Part shown: piece after piece, positions 11,641 through 21,811 of the stretch
Layout: each line of letters starts with the position of its first letter
How positions within the stretch are numbered: the first letter of the stretch is position 1
The notes under the pieces: model-generated
Databases searched by the model: none
Seen by the model: only the letters and a program-made list of their open reading frames with translations
Told to the model about the DNA's origin: nothing
Position numbers and translations under genes: made by a program
Source of the DNA: Brassica napus
Lineage: Eukaryota; Streptophyta; Magnoliopsida; Brassicales; Brassicaceae
DNA: 64,000 nt
Assembly (NCBI RefSeq): GCF_020379485.1
Contig: NW_026014753.1
Location: 20,272-84,271, forward strand
Direction of reading: 5' to 3'

Positions 11641-14600
11641 AGTCTCCCCCACTAACTTGGGATTCGTCCTCGAATCCATGTTAAGTGTTTCCTCAGGAAG
11701 AAATTGTCTGTACCAATCCGGATACATAGCTTTCATTTTTGCTTCTGTTTCCCAAGTGATGAGGTCTTTACCATTGTAATCCCACACCACTTTGATCATG
11801 GGAACTGTCTTCTTTCTCATAGCTTTCTCTGACCGATCCACAATCCGAACCGGCAAAGTTTCCAAAGTCAGGTCCTTACCAAGGTCAGCAGGAACCTCGG
11901 GCAAGACAATGTCTTGTTCAGACAAGCATTTCCGGAGTTGGGATACATGGAACACATTGTGGTATGCATCCATTGCTGATGGCAAGTCCAACTTGTATGC
12001 CACTGCACCCACTCTCTCTATGATTCTGAATGGACCCAAGTACCTAGGATCCAGTTTCTTTCGTCCAGAAACCCTGGTCCTACCCTTAAAGGTAATCATC
12101 TTGAGATACACCAGGTCATTGACCTCAAACTCAAGATGTTTCCTACGCTTGTCTGCATAGCTCTTTTGGCGGTCCTGCGCCTCTTTCATCTTCTCTTTGA
12201 CCATCCTGATCTTCTCAGTGGTCTGTTCTACAATCTCAGGACCCAACATGCTACGCTCCCCCACTTGGGTCCAGCATAGGGGTGTCCTGCACGGCCTACC
12301 ATACAAAGCCTCATATGGCGACATACCAATGCTTGTATGGAAGCTGTTGTTATAAGCAAACTCCACTAAGGGTAAGTGTTTTTCCCAAGACTCTCCCCAG
12401 TCTAACACACATGCCCTTAGCATATCCTCCAAGGTTTGGATTGTCCTTTCAGACTGCCCATCCGTTTGAGGATGATAAGATGTGCTCATATTCACTCTGG
12501 TTCCCAAGGCCTTTTGGAAAGCCTGCCAGAAATAAGATGTAAATCTTGGATCCCTGTCCGAGACAATGCTTGCTGGAACACCATGCAACCTCACTATCTC
12601 GTCTAGGTACACTTGCACAATCCTGTCGACCCCATCCCCTTTCTTGATGGGCAGGAAATGAGCCGACTTGGTCAGCCGATCAACCACAACCCATACCGCA
12701 TCTTTCTTATTCCTGGTTGTGGGAAACCCAGTCACAAAATCCATTGTGATGTGATCCCATTTCCATTCTGGTATGGGTAGGTTCTGGAGTAGACCACTGG
12801 GAACCTGATGTTCTGCCTTCACCAGTTGACAAGTGGGACACTTAGCCACCCACTCTGCAACATCAGATTTCATCCTCACCCAATGGTAGTACCTTTTCAG
12901 ATCCCTATACATCTTGTTCAGTCCAGGATGAACTGAAAACTTAGACTTATGAGCCTGTCTCATAATCTCTTCTTTGAGTTCCTTATCATTAGGAACACTG
13001 ACCCTCCCATTGACCAAGATGGTACCATTCTCAGTTGTCTGGTACTCAGTCTTGTCATTGGCGGCTACCTTCTTTAGGTTTTCATCCAGGCCCTGTGCTT
13101 GCCTGATCCTGGTCAGGAGATCGGCCTGGTTCACTGCCTCCAACCCCAATGGCTCATCTGAACCAACCAAGGTGTTGAGGTTCAAGGACCTGATCATCCC
13201 TTCCAGTTCATCCGCCTCCCTCTCAGATGACACTTCAGCCCTTCTGCGGCTCAAAGCATCAGCCACTAGGTTAGCTTTCCCAGGATGATAAGCTATGTCC
13301 AGATCATAATCTGCAACAAACTCCATCCATCGCCTCTGCCTTAAGTTTAACTCAGGCTGAGTGAATATGTACTTCAAGCTCTTATGGTCTGTGAGTATTT
13401 GCACCTTGGCACCATAAAGATATGATCTCCATATCTTTAATGCAAATACTACTGCAGCCATCTCCAAATCATGAGTCGGATAGTTACCCTCATGCTTCCT
13501 TAGCTGTCTGGAAGCATAGGCTATCACCTTCCCATGTTGTGTCAAAACACAACCAAGACCAGTTATGGATGCATCCGTATACACCACATAAGGCTGATCA
13601 GCCTCAGGCAACACCAGGACAGGTGCATTAGTCAACATGTTCTTGAGTGCTGCAAAACTTTCCTCACACTCCTCAGACCATGTGAACCTCACGTCCTTGC
13701 CTGTCAGCTTAGTCATAGGTTGAGCTATGCTCGAGAACCCCTTGACATATTTCCTGTAATAACCAGCCAACCCCAAGAAGCTTCTAACTTCCGTAGCATT
13801 CTTTGGCTGTGGCCATTCCTGAATACATTTGATCTTATCTTGATCCACTGAGACTCCTTTATCAGACACCACATGTCCAAGGAACCCAATGCTCTTCTGC
13901 CAGAAGCTACACTTGCTTAGCTTAGCAAAGAGCTTCTGTTCTCTCAGGCGGCCCAACACCGCCCTAAGGTGTCTTTCATGGTCCTCCTTTGTCTTGGAAT
14001 ACACGAGTATATCATCAATGAAGATGATCACAAACTCGTCCAAGTATTCCCTGAAGATGCCGTTCATCATCTTCATGAATGCAGCAGGTGCATTGGTCAG
14101 TCCGAACGGCATAACCACAAACTCATAGTGGCCATACCTGGTCCGGAACGCTGTCTTTCTCACATCATCTGGTGCAATGGGGATCTGATGATACCCAGAG
14201 GCCAGGTCAATCTTGGAGAACCACTTGGCTCCACGGAGTTGATCTAACAACTCATCAATCCTGGGTAAAGGGTACTTGTTCTTCACAGTCACCCTGTTCA
14301 AACCCCTATAATCAATGCACAACCTAAAGCTACCATCCTTTTTCTTAACAAATAGGACTGGTGCTCCCCAAGGTGATACACTAGGGCGTATGAACCCCTT
14401 CTCAAGCAACTCCTCAAGTTGCTTCTTCAGCTCTGCCATCTCAGCTGGTGCCATTCTATATGGACTTTTTGATAATGGGGCCGTTCCAGGTTCCAATTCA
14501 ATGATGAATGGGTCAGCCCTATCAGGGGGAATGCCCTGTAGTGCCCCAAACACATCCTGAAATTCCCGAACCAACGGTATACCCTCTGGGTCACAGGCCC

Positions 14601-15065
14601 CTACAACCTCATCAGTGTAAATGGTAGCCAAAAAGGCCTCACAACCATTTCCAAGCATCCGTTCTACTTGGACTGCTGAAACCACCAAACTACAAGAGGT
14701 TGGCTTGATTCCTTGGTACTTAATCGGGGGTCCAAACTCGTTCTCAAGTTGCACCCTTCCCCGGTGACAATCTAGAGTTGCCCGATACTTTCCCAACCAG
14801 TCCATGCCCAAGATCACTTCATGATGCTTGAGGGGGACAACAATCAGATCTATAGGCATCGGCCTATCCAAGATCACCACAGGGATGTCCTTAACCAGAC
14901 CGAGTGAGTTCATAACTTGCCCTCCGGCCGCACTCACTCGTTCAGGACCATCCCATGTTCCATACTGGAACAAACCTTTTCCTATCATACTTGGACTCAC
15001 AAAACTATGTGTAGCTCCAGTATCAAATAATGTGTGTGTTTCCACACCACCAATACTTAAGGTCC
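11617..15065 (-). CDS. pol: Pol polyprotein of element A (protease, RT, RNase H, integrase, chromodomain-like tail)
   Basis: Makes and integrates the DNA copy of the element. Residues are numbered from the GTG codon at 15045. Aspartic protease: DTGA at 8-11 ([13 protein letters not shown]). RT about 205-380, with FIDD at 342-345. RNase H: YTDAS near 490, E528, D553 and D596. Integrase zinc site H699, H706, C736, C739; catalytic triad D769, D830, E866, with 35 residues between the last two. The C-terminal tail about 1060-1116 ([16 protein letters not shown]) resembles the chromodomain of Tekay elements, thought to target heterochromatin. No frameshift or stop is seen. The frame is open upstream only to a TAG in the gag-pol gap, so I place the start of this exon at the predicted acceptor (15065); the protein would be a Gag-Pol fusion, not an independent start. 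The 3' end runs about 24 bases into the LTR. Confidence 0.93.
11641..11677 (-). other. Polypurine tract and upstream hairpin of element A
   Basis: On the minus strand a tract reading AGTGGGGGAGACT directly precedes the 3' LTR and would prime plus-strand DNA synthesis. Just upstream (11660-11677) is a perfect 7-bp stem with a 4-base loop, GGATTCG-TCCT-CGAATCC on the plus strand. It overlaps the last pol codons (DSRTNPK) and is conserved in C, D and F. Confidence 0.8.
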
Positions 15066-15158
15066 CTACACAAGACCCATCAAAGTATATCTATCCATCC
15101 TAGATTCCATACCATGCAATTCTACTGGAATTGTAAAAGTAGTAGTCTAGAATGTTAC
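15066..15158 (-). other. Predicted gag-pol intron of element A
   Basis: 93 nt on the minus strand. Donor CACTG|GTAACATT, acceptor TTGTGTAG|GGACC, with a TTGAT branch-like motif about 20 nt before the acceptor. It contains two in-frame TAG codons. Removal joins gag ...AIT to protease ...GTLSIGG in phase 1, matching the continuous Gag-Pol that Tekay elements normally encode. The same boundaries are found in C (89 nt) and F (95 nt). Splicing itself is not demonstrated. Confidence 0.72.
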
Positions 15159-16515
15159 CAGTGATCGCTTGGAAAGGCTGAGTCCCAACCACCTCCTTGG
15201 ATAGCTCATACACACGAGGTGTTGAGGTCTGGCCTCGTCCCTGGACTGGCCTGCTAGCCTCCCCACGTCCCTTACTTTGGTTGCCTTGCAGCTTAGGGCA
15301 GTCCCTGCGGTAGTGGCCCTTCTGGCCGCAGTGGTGACAGGTCCTGGACTCACCCAACGGACTTGGACAATCCTTGGCTGAGTGATCCATCTTACCACAT
15401 CGAGTACAGGCACCCATGGCCTTCCAGCACTCTCCACCGTGGTATCGTCCACACTTAGGGCACTCTGACCTACCACTTGAGGTTTTACCCTCCTCGGTCG
15501 AGTCCCTCTTCCTCTTCTTGTCACCACTCTGACCCGAGGATACCACCACACTCTTCATCTTCTGCTTACCCTCCTCGGTGAGGTTGGTCTCCAGCAAGGC
15601 CATCCTCTCAACCAACTCAGAAACCGTGTGGAACTTACAAACAGAACAGTAGGTTCGAAGTTCCACCCTTAGGCCTCGGATGAACCTTCGGACTTGAACC
15701 TTCTCATCCTCCAGTTCTCTTCCCACATACCTCCTGAGTCGGTTGAACTCTTCTTCATACTCACGAACAGTCCTCCGTCCCTGAGTCAAGTCCAGGAACT
15801 TGGACTCCAAACGATCCCACGCCTCAGCAGGAAAGTACTTATGGTTGAACTCAACCTCAAAGTCAGCAAAGTGCTCAATGGTACCATTGGTACGCTTGTC
15901 CAAAGCTAACCACCAATTATGTGCATCTCCCTCCAGGAAGTGTACTGCTATGTCCTTCTGGTAATCCTCAGGACATCGTGTGGACTTGAAGTTTCGAACC
16001 AACCTGGTTCTCCACTCGTCCGCCTCCATAGGATCAACACTTCCAGCAAAGTGTTTGGTTCCCAACTTGGAGATATGCTCCAGCACCTTCAGGTAGTCCA
16101 TACCACGCACTGGCCTGACCGGTGGGTCTATCTCAATCACCTCAGCCACACGGCCAGCACCAACATCAGCCGCTCCAGCAGCAACCCGAACCGGGGGATT
16201 AGCCTGTCCCACGGACGAGTTCACCAATGGTGTGAACGCCTGTGTCAAGGAGGCTATCTGAGCTCCCATGATTTGCATAGCCTCCACCAAGCCCCTTATG
16301 GTCGGCTCAATGACCTCCCCGGCACCAGTGACCCGAACATTGTTTGCATCAACATTCTGGCCACTCCCAGCACCCACGTTGGACGACCCAGTATCGTCTC
16401 CATGGACTTGCTCTTGCTGCTCGTCCACATTAGTTTCATTAACCCCAGTAGGAAGAGTTGGACCCACTGGAAGTCCGGTTGCATTGTCCACCTGCTCCAC
16501 CAGAGCGGGTAGCAC
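15100..16515 (-). CDS. gag: Gag of element A (unspliced reading, 471 codons from a GTG)
   Basis: Structural protein of the virus-like particle. Residues are counted from the GTG at 16515. Capsid core about 150-300, with KHFAGSVDPMEADEWRTRLV and FLEGDAHNWWLAL. A basic linker (KKRKR, about 333) precedes three Cys/His clusters: a variant CPKC...H...C (352-363), CTRCGKMDHSAKDC (370-383) and CHHCGQKGHYRRDC (393-406). The last 19 residues come from the retained intron. No ATG exists in this frame near the N-terminus. The likely true start is the ATG at 16742-16744 joined by a leader intron to 16631, giving a Lys/Arg-rich start that runs into TAG at 16515-16517; a 1-base loss there would explain the shift into the main frame. 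The Gag of this copy is therefore probably damaged near residue 40. Confidence 0.85.
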   Translation of the reverse strand: MLPALVEQVDNATGLPVGPTLPTGVNETNVDEQQEQVHGDDTGSSNVGAGSGQNVDANNVRVTGAGEVIEPTIRGLVEAMQIMGAQIASLTQAFTPLVNSSVGQANPPVRVAAGAADVGAGRVAEVIEIDPPVRPVRGMDYLKVLEHISKLGTKHFAGSVDPMEADEWRTRLVRNFKSTRCPEDYQKDIAVHFLEGDAHNWWLALDKRTNGTIEHFADFEVEFNHKYFPAEAWDRLESKFLDLTQGRRTVREYEEEFNRLRRYVGRELEDEKVQVRRFIRGLRVELRTYCSVCKFHTVSELVERMALLETNLTEEGKQKMKSVVVSSGQSGDKKRKRDSTEEGKTSSGRSECPKCGRYHGGECWKAMGACTRCGKMDHSAKDCPSPLGESRTCHHCGQKGHYRRDCPKLQGNQSKGRGEASRPVQGRGQTSTPRVYELSKEVVGTQPFQAITGNILDYYFYNSSRIAWYGI

Positions 16516-16631
16516 TAGGTTGGAATGGTTCCAGCTGGTAACACTCCGGTCTGTTCAGCACCATCCTGCCCCACTGCTCCAGACGCTCCAGTTGCCTCCT
16601 TTCCTTTCCGAGATTTGTACCTTCTTGTACC

Positions 16632-16741
16632 CTTAGGAGTTACAAACACAAACAAAAGGTTAGTCCAAAACTGAACACACAAACCTCAATCACTCCTAAG
16701 TTAATCAGTCCAAAAGATTACTTAGAACCCAACTATCTCAC
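16632..16741 (-). other. Predicted leader intron of element A carrying the start codon at its 5' splice site
   Basis: 110 nt on the minus strand. Donor CTCATG|GTGAGATAG. Branch-site match GACTAAC with the branch A at 16660, 28 nt before the acceptor. A U-rich tract (CTTTTGTTTGTGTTTG) follows, then acceptor CTCCTAAG|GGTACA. Splicing places ATG directly before a basic peptide (GTRRYKSRKGK) like that preceding gag in element C. Without splicing the ATG reads only MVR before a stop. This is inference from motifs and from the matching arrangement in C. Confidence 0.6.
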
Positions 16742-16804
16742 CATGAGTCCAAACGGCCAAGTGTGTGGTGAACCAATAACCCAACAAATCCTAGAATCAA
16801 GAAT

Positions 16805-16816
16805 GCTCTGATACCA
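16805..16816 (-). other. Primer-binding site of element A
   Basis: On the minus strand TGGTATCAGAGC lies three bases inside the 5' LTR. It is an exact match to the 3' end complement of plant initiator-Met tRNA. It is a PBS, not a tRNA gene. Confidence 0.88.
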
Positions 16817-16819
16817 ACT

Positions 16820-18523
16820 TGTAAGACCCGATCCTGGATTCCTCAATCCAACCAGACCGCGGCCTCACTAAACAACACAACCAGTTCCATGTTTCATATT
16901 CAAGTTCAAGTGTTAAATAATTCTAAGTCTTTTTCAGAGTTTTGGAGGTTCCAACATTCACACTTAAACAATCAAGCAACAACTAATGCAAATAGATATT
17001 TCATAGATATTAACCAAGGTTCATACATCATTCATCATCCTAATAAATAGAATACACACTAGAATCGCATAAGTTCACAAGTTGCACAATAGGCTACAAT
17101 AATCACACAATTTTCAGAATCAACCCAATCACCACACATCTTCCCATGGCCGCGGTCCTCATGGTGCTTTTCCCTTACCACGGTCCATTTCTGGTCCTGG
17201 ATCCAACACAAACAAACACACAATCGCAAGGTTAGATTACAAAACAAGAATCAATCACATTGCATGGTCGGATCCAATCTAATCAAGAACAATCATCAAA
17301 AATGTCAAATCTGACCCCTCTAAAAAGAGATCCAAATACCAAATAAAATTCATGAAAACTCATGATAATTCAGAAGAAAAATATTCCCATAATCAGATTC
17401 AAAAGAATCGGCTCAGATCATAGTGATCTCGGCCATGAACAGCCCACACAAGAACAAGGGACTTTCATGGGAATTTGATCAGGCCAAGGCCTTAAGATCA
17501 ATGGATCCTTCCTTGTAACATCATAAATCAATCCATAGCACAACATATATAAAGAAACAGAGTAGAAGAAGTCAGAGTAAGGAGTGGCCAATCGATCCAC
17601 ACCGGCCAGGCTCACACGGCCATCATCCGCGGCCTTGTCCGGTTACTCTTGGCCACACCTCTCACCTTAGGAGTTCGGTCTCCAGGGCGACTTCCTTCTC
17701 TTTCTCCTTTGCCTTCTCCTTGTCTTTCTGTCTCAAATCCATTCTCTTGATCACACGCCCAAACACACCAGGAACACTCAAGAGCAATCTCTTGGATCAA
17801 ATCGGCCAATCCAAGGTTTGTGTCTCTCTTTCTCTCTTGAATTTTCTCTGTGTTTCTCTCTGTGTCAAGTTGAGTAAAAATCGACCAGTCTGGCAGAAAT
17901 GAGAGGGAGAAGACGATTTAAACTGTCCCCAACCGCCTGGGCGAACAGTTACCAACCAATCACATCCCTTCTTCCCAAAACTGCCCCATAACCGCCCCAT
18001 AACCGCCCATTGGCGGTTTCTCCCCTTTTCTTCCTTTGGCAAATCGATCACTGAGCCTCAGCTCACACTCTGGAAGTTTGCCCACTCCCTGTCCCAAGCC
18101 TAAGACCCATTTGGTCGAACCGTCCTGCACCCGGACCATCGGCTCGCCCAGTAACCGTTCCGGACTCGCCCACACTGATCCGAACCAAAACGCACCGTTC
18201 ACCGGATTGAGCTGACCTCTAGCTGTTCCCAGCTGAGTGAGCTAGTTCTCCAGCTCCTGTGAGCTGAACAGATCTTGGTGAACTGAATACCAGCTGAACC
18301 GAGCTGATTGAACTCAAACCAACACTCGTCCAGCTGCCTAAACACTCACCCAGCTCCTTTACCCTTGTTTCCATCGTATCCTGGTTAAGTCTCAACTGAC
18401 TGATGCCCTTAACCTTCATTCAGGGCCATGATACGCTTGTCTTAAGGTCTAATGACCTGACTGGTGCGTCTCCCCGCACCATGGCCCGTCCGGCCGATCC
18501 TATCTAGGATCGGGGACATGACA
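16820..18523 (-). repeat. 5' LTR of element A
   Basis: 1704 bp and the promoter copy for element A. It differs from 9936-11640 at about ten positions (for example CGCT/CACT near the U5 end, CAGCT/CAACT near 18391) and one G indel near 17687. The U3 palindrome GATCCTATCTAGGATC lies at 18496-18511. Confidence 0.93.
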
Positions 18524-18528
18524 CGAGC

Positions 18529-21500
18529 CATGGTTCACTACTGGTTACTAGGCGTGCCTTGAGTGTCCAACCAAAATCGAATGACAAAGAACAAAGGGAG
18601 AATCTCTTTCACTCTAGATGTCTCATTTCTGATAAAGTTTGTTCTTTAATCATTGATGGAGGTAGTTGCACTAATGTGGCTAGTGACACCCTTGTAAAGA
18701 AACTTGGGCTTGTTACTCGGCCTCTTTCTTGTCCTTTCAGGTCGGAGTGGCTCAATGAGGCCGGAGAACAGTATGTGAAGGAGCAAGTCACGGTTCCACT
18801 CTCCATTGGCCGATATGAGGATGAGGTTGTGTGCAATGTGCTTCCCATGGATGCTTGCCATGTTCTCTTGGGCCGGCCTTGGCAATTTGACAAGAAGGCA
18901 GTGCATGATGGTTTCACAAACCGGCATTCATTTGATCATAAGGGAAAGAAGATCACCTTGGTGCCTTTGTCGCCTTCGGAAGTCCATCAAGACCAGGTCC
19001 AACTTAAGAAGAACCGAGACCAAGACTCTAAAGCTGATAAACCTGAGACCAGTACCAGAAACTCCAACTTCTTTGTCAAAGAAAGTCAGGTAAGGAAGTC
19101 TCTTTGCTCTCAAAAGCCATTTCTCTTACTGATTTATAAAGAGTCTCTCTTGGCCTCATCTTCTTTTGACCTTGCACCGGAGATTCCGAGTGAGTTTTTA
19201 GGTATCTTGCAGGATTATTCTGATGTGTTTCCAGAAGAAAATCCCAAAGGATTGCCACCGGTGAGAGGCATTGAGCATCAGATCGATCTCATCCCGGGCG
19301 CCTCTCTACCGAACCGACCAGCGTACCGCACCAATCCGGTCGAGACCAAGGAGCTGGAGAAACAGATCAATGACTTGCTTGAGAAGGGATACATCAGAGA
19401 GAGTCTCAGTCCCTGTGCCGTGCCTGTTCTACTTGTACCAAAGAAGGATGGCTCCTGGAGGATGTGTGTGGACTGCCGGGCCATAAACAACATCACGGTA
19501 AAGTATCGACATCCTATCCCTCGTCTTGATGATATGCTTGATGAACTCCATGGTTCTAAGTACTTTTCTAAGATAGATTTGAGAAGTGGCTATCATCAGA
19601 TTAGGATGAAAGAAGGTGATGAATGGAAAACGGCCTTTAAAACAAAACTAGGTTTGTATGAGTGGCTTGTCATGCCCTTTGGTCTCACTAATGCACCTAG
19701 TACTTTCATGCGCCTAATGAATCATGTCTTGAGGTCTTTTATTGGTCATTTTGTTGTGGTTTACTTTGATGACATTTTTATTTACTGCAAAAACCTTGAT
19801 GAGCACAAACAGCATTTGAAATCTGTTCTTGAAGTCCTTAGAAAGGAACGTTTGTTTGCTAACCTTGGAAAGTGTTCTTTTGGCACAGATCATGTGGTCT
19901 TTCTAGGTTTTGTTGTAGGTGCAGATGGCTTGAGAGTGGACGAACAGAAGGTCCAAGCAATCCGGGACTGGCTCATTCCGACCACCATTGGTGAAGTAAG
20001 AAGCTTCCATGGCCTTGCCGGCTTCTATAGGCGATTTGTTCAAAACTTCAGTACCTTGGCCGCTCCTCTTACTGAAGTAATCAAGAAGAACGTGGGGTTC
20101 AAATGGGGACCAGCTCAGGAAGAAGCATTTGAAATCCTTAAAGGGAAGTTGACTCACGCCCCTTTACTTGTACTTCCAGATTTTTCTAAAGCTTTTGAAA
20201 TCGAATGTGATGCTTCTGGTGTTGGTATTGGTGCTGTGTTGATGCAGGATGGAAAACCAGTGGCTTATTTCAGTGAGAAGCTTGGAGGAGCCATGCTCAA
20301 CTACCCCACAAACGACCAAGAACTCTATGCCTTGGTGAGGGCCCTTCAAACATGGCAGCACTATCTTTGGCCTCTCCACACTGATAATCAGTCTCTAAGA
20401 CACCTTAAGGGTCAGCAGAAGCTCAACAAGAGGCATGCTCGTTGGATGGAGTTCATTGAGACATTCCCTTATGTGATCAAGTACAAACAAGGTAAGGAGA
20501 ATGTTGTGGCTGATGCATTGTCTCGAAGGTATACTCTTCTCTCAGTCCTTGAAACTAAATTGCTTGACTTTGAATTTATCAAGGATCTTTATGCTTCTGA
20601 TCAGGATTTTAAAGAGATTTTTCGAAAATGCTCAAAGGTTGCTTATGGCAAATACTTTCAAAATTCTGGTTTCTTATTCTTTGATAACCGTTTGTGTGTG
20701 CCCCAATGTTCTTTGAGGGAGTTGTTTCTCAGGGAAGCTCATGGAGGTGGGCTTATGGGACACTTTGGTTCAAGAAGACTTACAAGGCGGTTCATGACCA
20801 TTTCTACTGGCCGAGCCTGATGAAAGATGTTGAGAGGATCTATAGCCGATGTGTGGTGTGCAAGAAGTCTAAGCCTAAAGCATCACACCGCGGTTTGTAA
20901 TCAGCTCTACCCATTCCCTCTCATCCTTGGGTAGACATTTCTATGGATTTTGTGCTTGGATTGCCTAGGTCTAAAGCTGGACGAGATTCTATCTTTGTGG
21001 TTGTTGATAGGTTCTCGAAAATGGCTCATTTCATTCCTTGTCACAAAACTGATGATGTTGTGCAAGTTGCAGATTTATTCTTTAAGGAAGTTGTTAGATT
21101 GCATGGAATGCCTAAGACCATTGTCTCTGATCGTGATGCTAAGTTCCTTAGCTATTTTTGGAAGACCTTGTGGTCTAAGCTAGGTACTAGATTAATGTTC
21201 TCTACAACTTATCATCCGCAAACTGATGGGCAAACTGAAGTAGTTAATCGAACCTTGTCTGCTTTGCTTAGATCTTTGGTTAAAAAGAATCTTAGGACTT
21301 GGGAATAATGTTTACCTCATGTTGAATTTGCTTATAACCATGCTTTGCATTCAGCTACTAAGTTTTCTCCTTTTGAGGTTGTTTATGGATTTAACCCCTT
21401 GTCTCCACTTGATCTTTTACCTTTGCCTTTGAGTGAACGAGTTAGTACAGATGGCAAGAGGAAGGTGGACACGATCAAGAAGCTGCATGAACAGGTCCGT

Positions 21501-21811
21501 GCCAACATTGAAGCCAAGACCGAGGGCTACAAACGACTTGCAGACAAGAAAAGGAAAGAAGTGATCTTCCAGGAAGGTGATCTTGTTTGGGTCCACATGA
21601 GGAAGGAACGATTCCCGGAACAAAGGAAGTCCAAACTCATTCCCCGAGTCGATGGTCCATTCCAGATTCTCAGGAAACTCCATGACAATGCTTACCAGCT
21701 TGATCTTCAGGGTAAGTATGATATCTCTTCAAGTTTTAATGTTTCTGATTTATCTCCTTTTTGCGCAGATGATCCGGATTTGTGGTCAAATCCTTTTGAA
21801 GAGGGAGGGAA
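18529..21811 (+). pseudogene. pol: pol of element B (protease to integrase, broken)
   Basis: Continues the gag-pol frame interrupted at 9935. Protease core [12 protein letters not shown] near 18650. RT includes [20 protein letters not shown] and YFDDIFIY (DD near 19768). RNase [14 protein letters not shown] near 20205 and VADALS near 20510. Integrase: [13 protein letters not shown] with a CxxC at about 20850, then [26 protein letters not shown] and [14 protein letters not shown]. Lesions: a frameshift near 20768 before the zinc site, TAA at 20898-20900, and TAA at 21306-21308. The DDE residues remain, but no continuous protein is possible. From 21345 the frame continues through the polypurine tract and into the LTR to 22349. 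No chromodomain is recognisable. Confidence 0.88.
21798..21811 (+). other. Polypurine tract of element B
   Basis: GAAGAGGGAGGGAA immediately precedes the TG of the 3' LTR. It is a pure purine run of 14 bases, as needed to prime plus-strand synthesis. Confidence 0.88.

Larger units (their letters stand above)
9936..18523 (-). mobile_element. Element A: near-intact Tekay/Del-type chromovirus nested in element B
   Basis: 8588 bp with LTRs TGTAAGACCCG...GGACATGACA (read on the plus strand) and a perfect 5-bp target duplication CGAGC (9931-9935, 18524-18528) in B. Order on the minus strand: 5' LTR (16820-18523), PBS, leader, gag, short gag-pol intron, pol (protease, RT, RNase H, integrase, chromodomain-like tail), polypurine tract, 3' LTR (9936-11640). 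By eye the LTRs differ at roughly ten substitutions plus one indel over 1.7 kb, so insertion is recent. The integrase signature [15 protein letters not shown] and the gag type are typical of the Tekay/Del lineage. Pol is intact; gag has one probable frameshift near its N-terminus. Confidence 0.95.

Noticed and set aside
15095..15105. Stop-codon readthrough between gag and pol of A
   Set aside because: Two in-frame TAGs would have to be read through, and in C the two genes are in different frames. The intron model fits both.
16510..16525. Programmed -1 frameshift in gag of A at ACC TAG TG
   Set aside because: A -1 slip would enter the main gag frame, but there is no recognisable slippery heptamer or downstream structure, and C needs no shift here. 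A 1-base deletion is simpler.
16805..16816. tRNA-Met gene fragments (also at 8150, 33799, 40058, 61755)
   Set aside because: Only the 12-14 bases complementary to the tRNA 3' end are present, each next to an LTR end. They are primer-binding sites, not genes.
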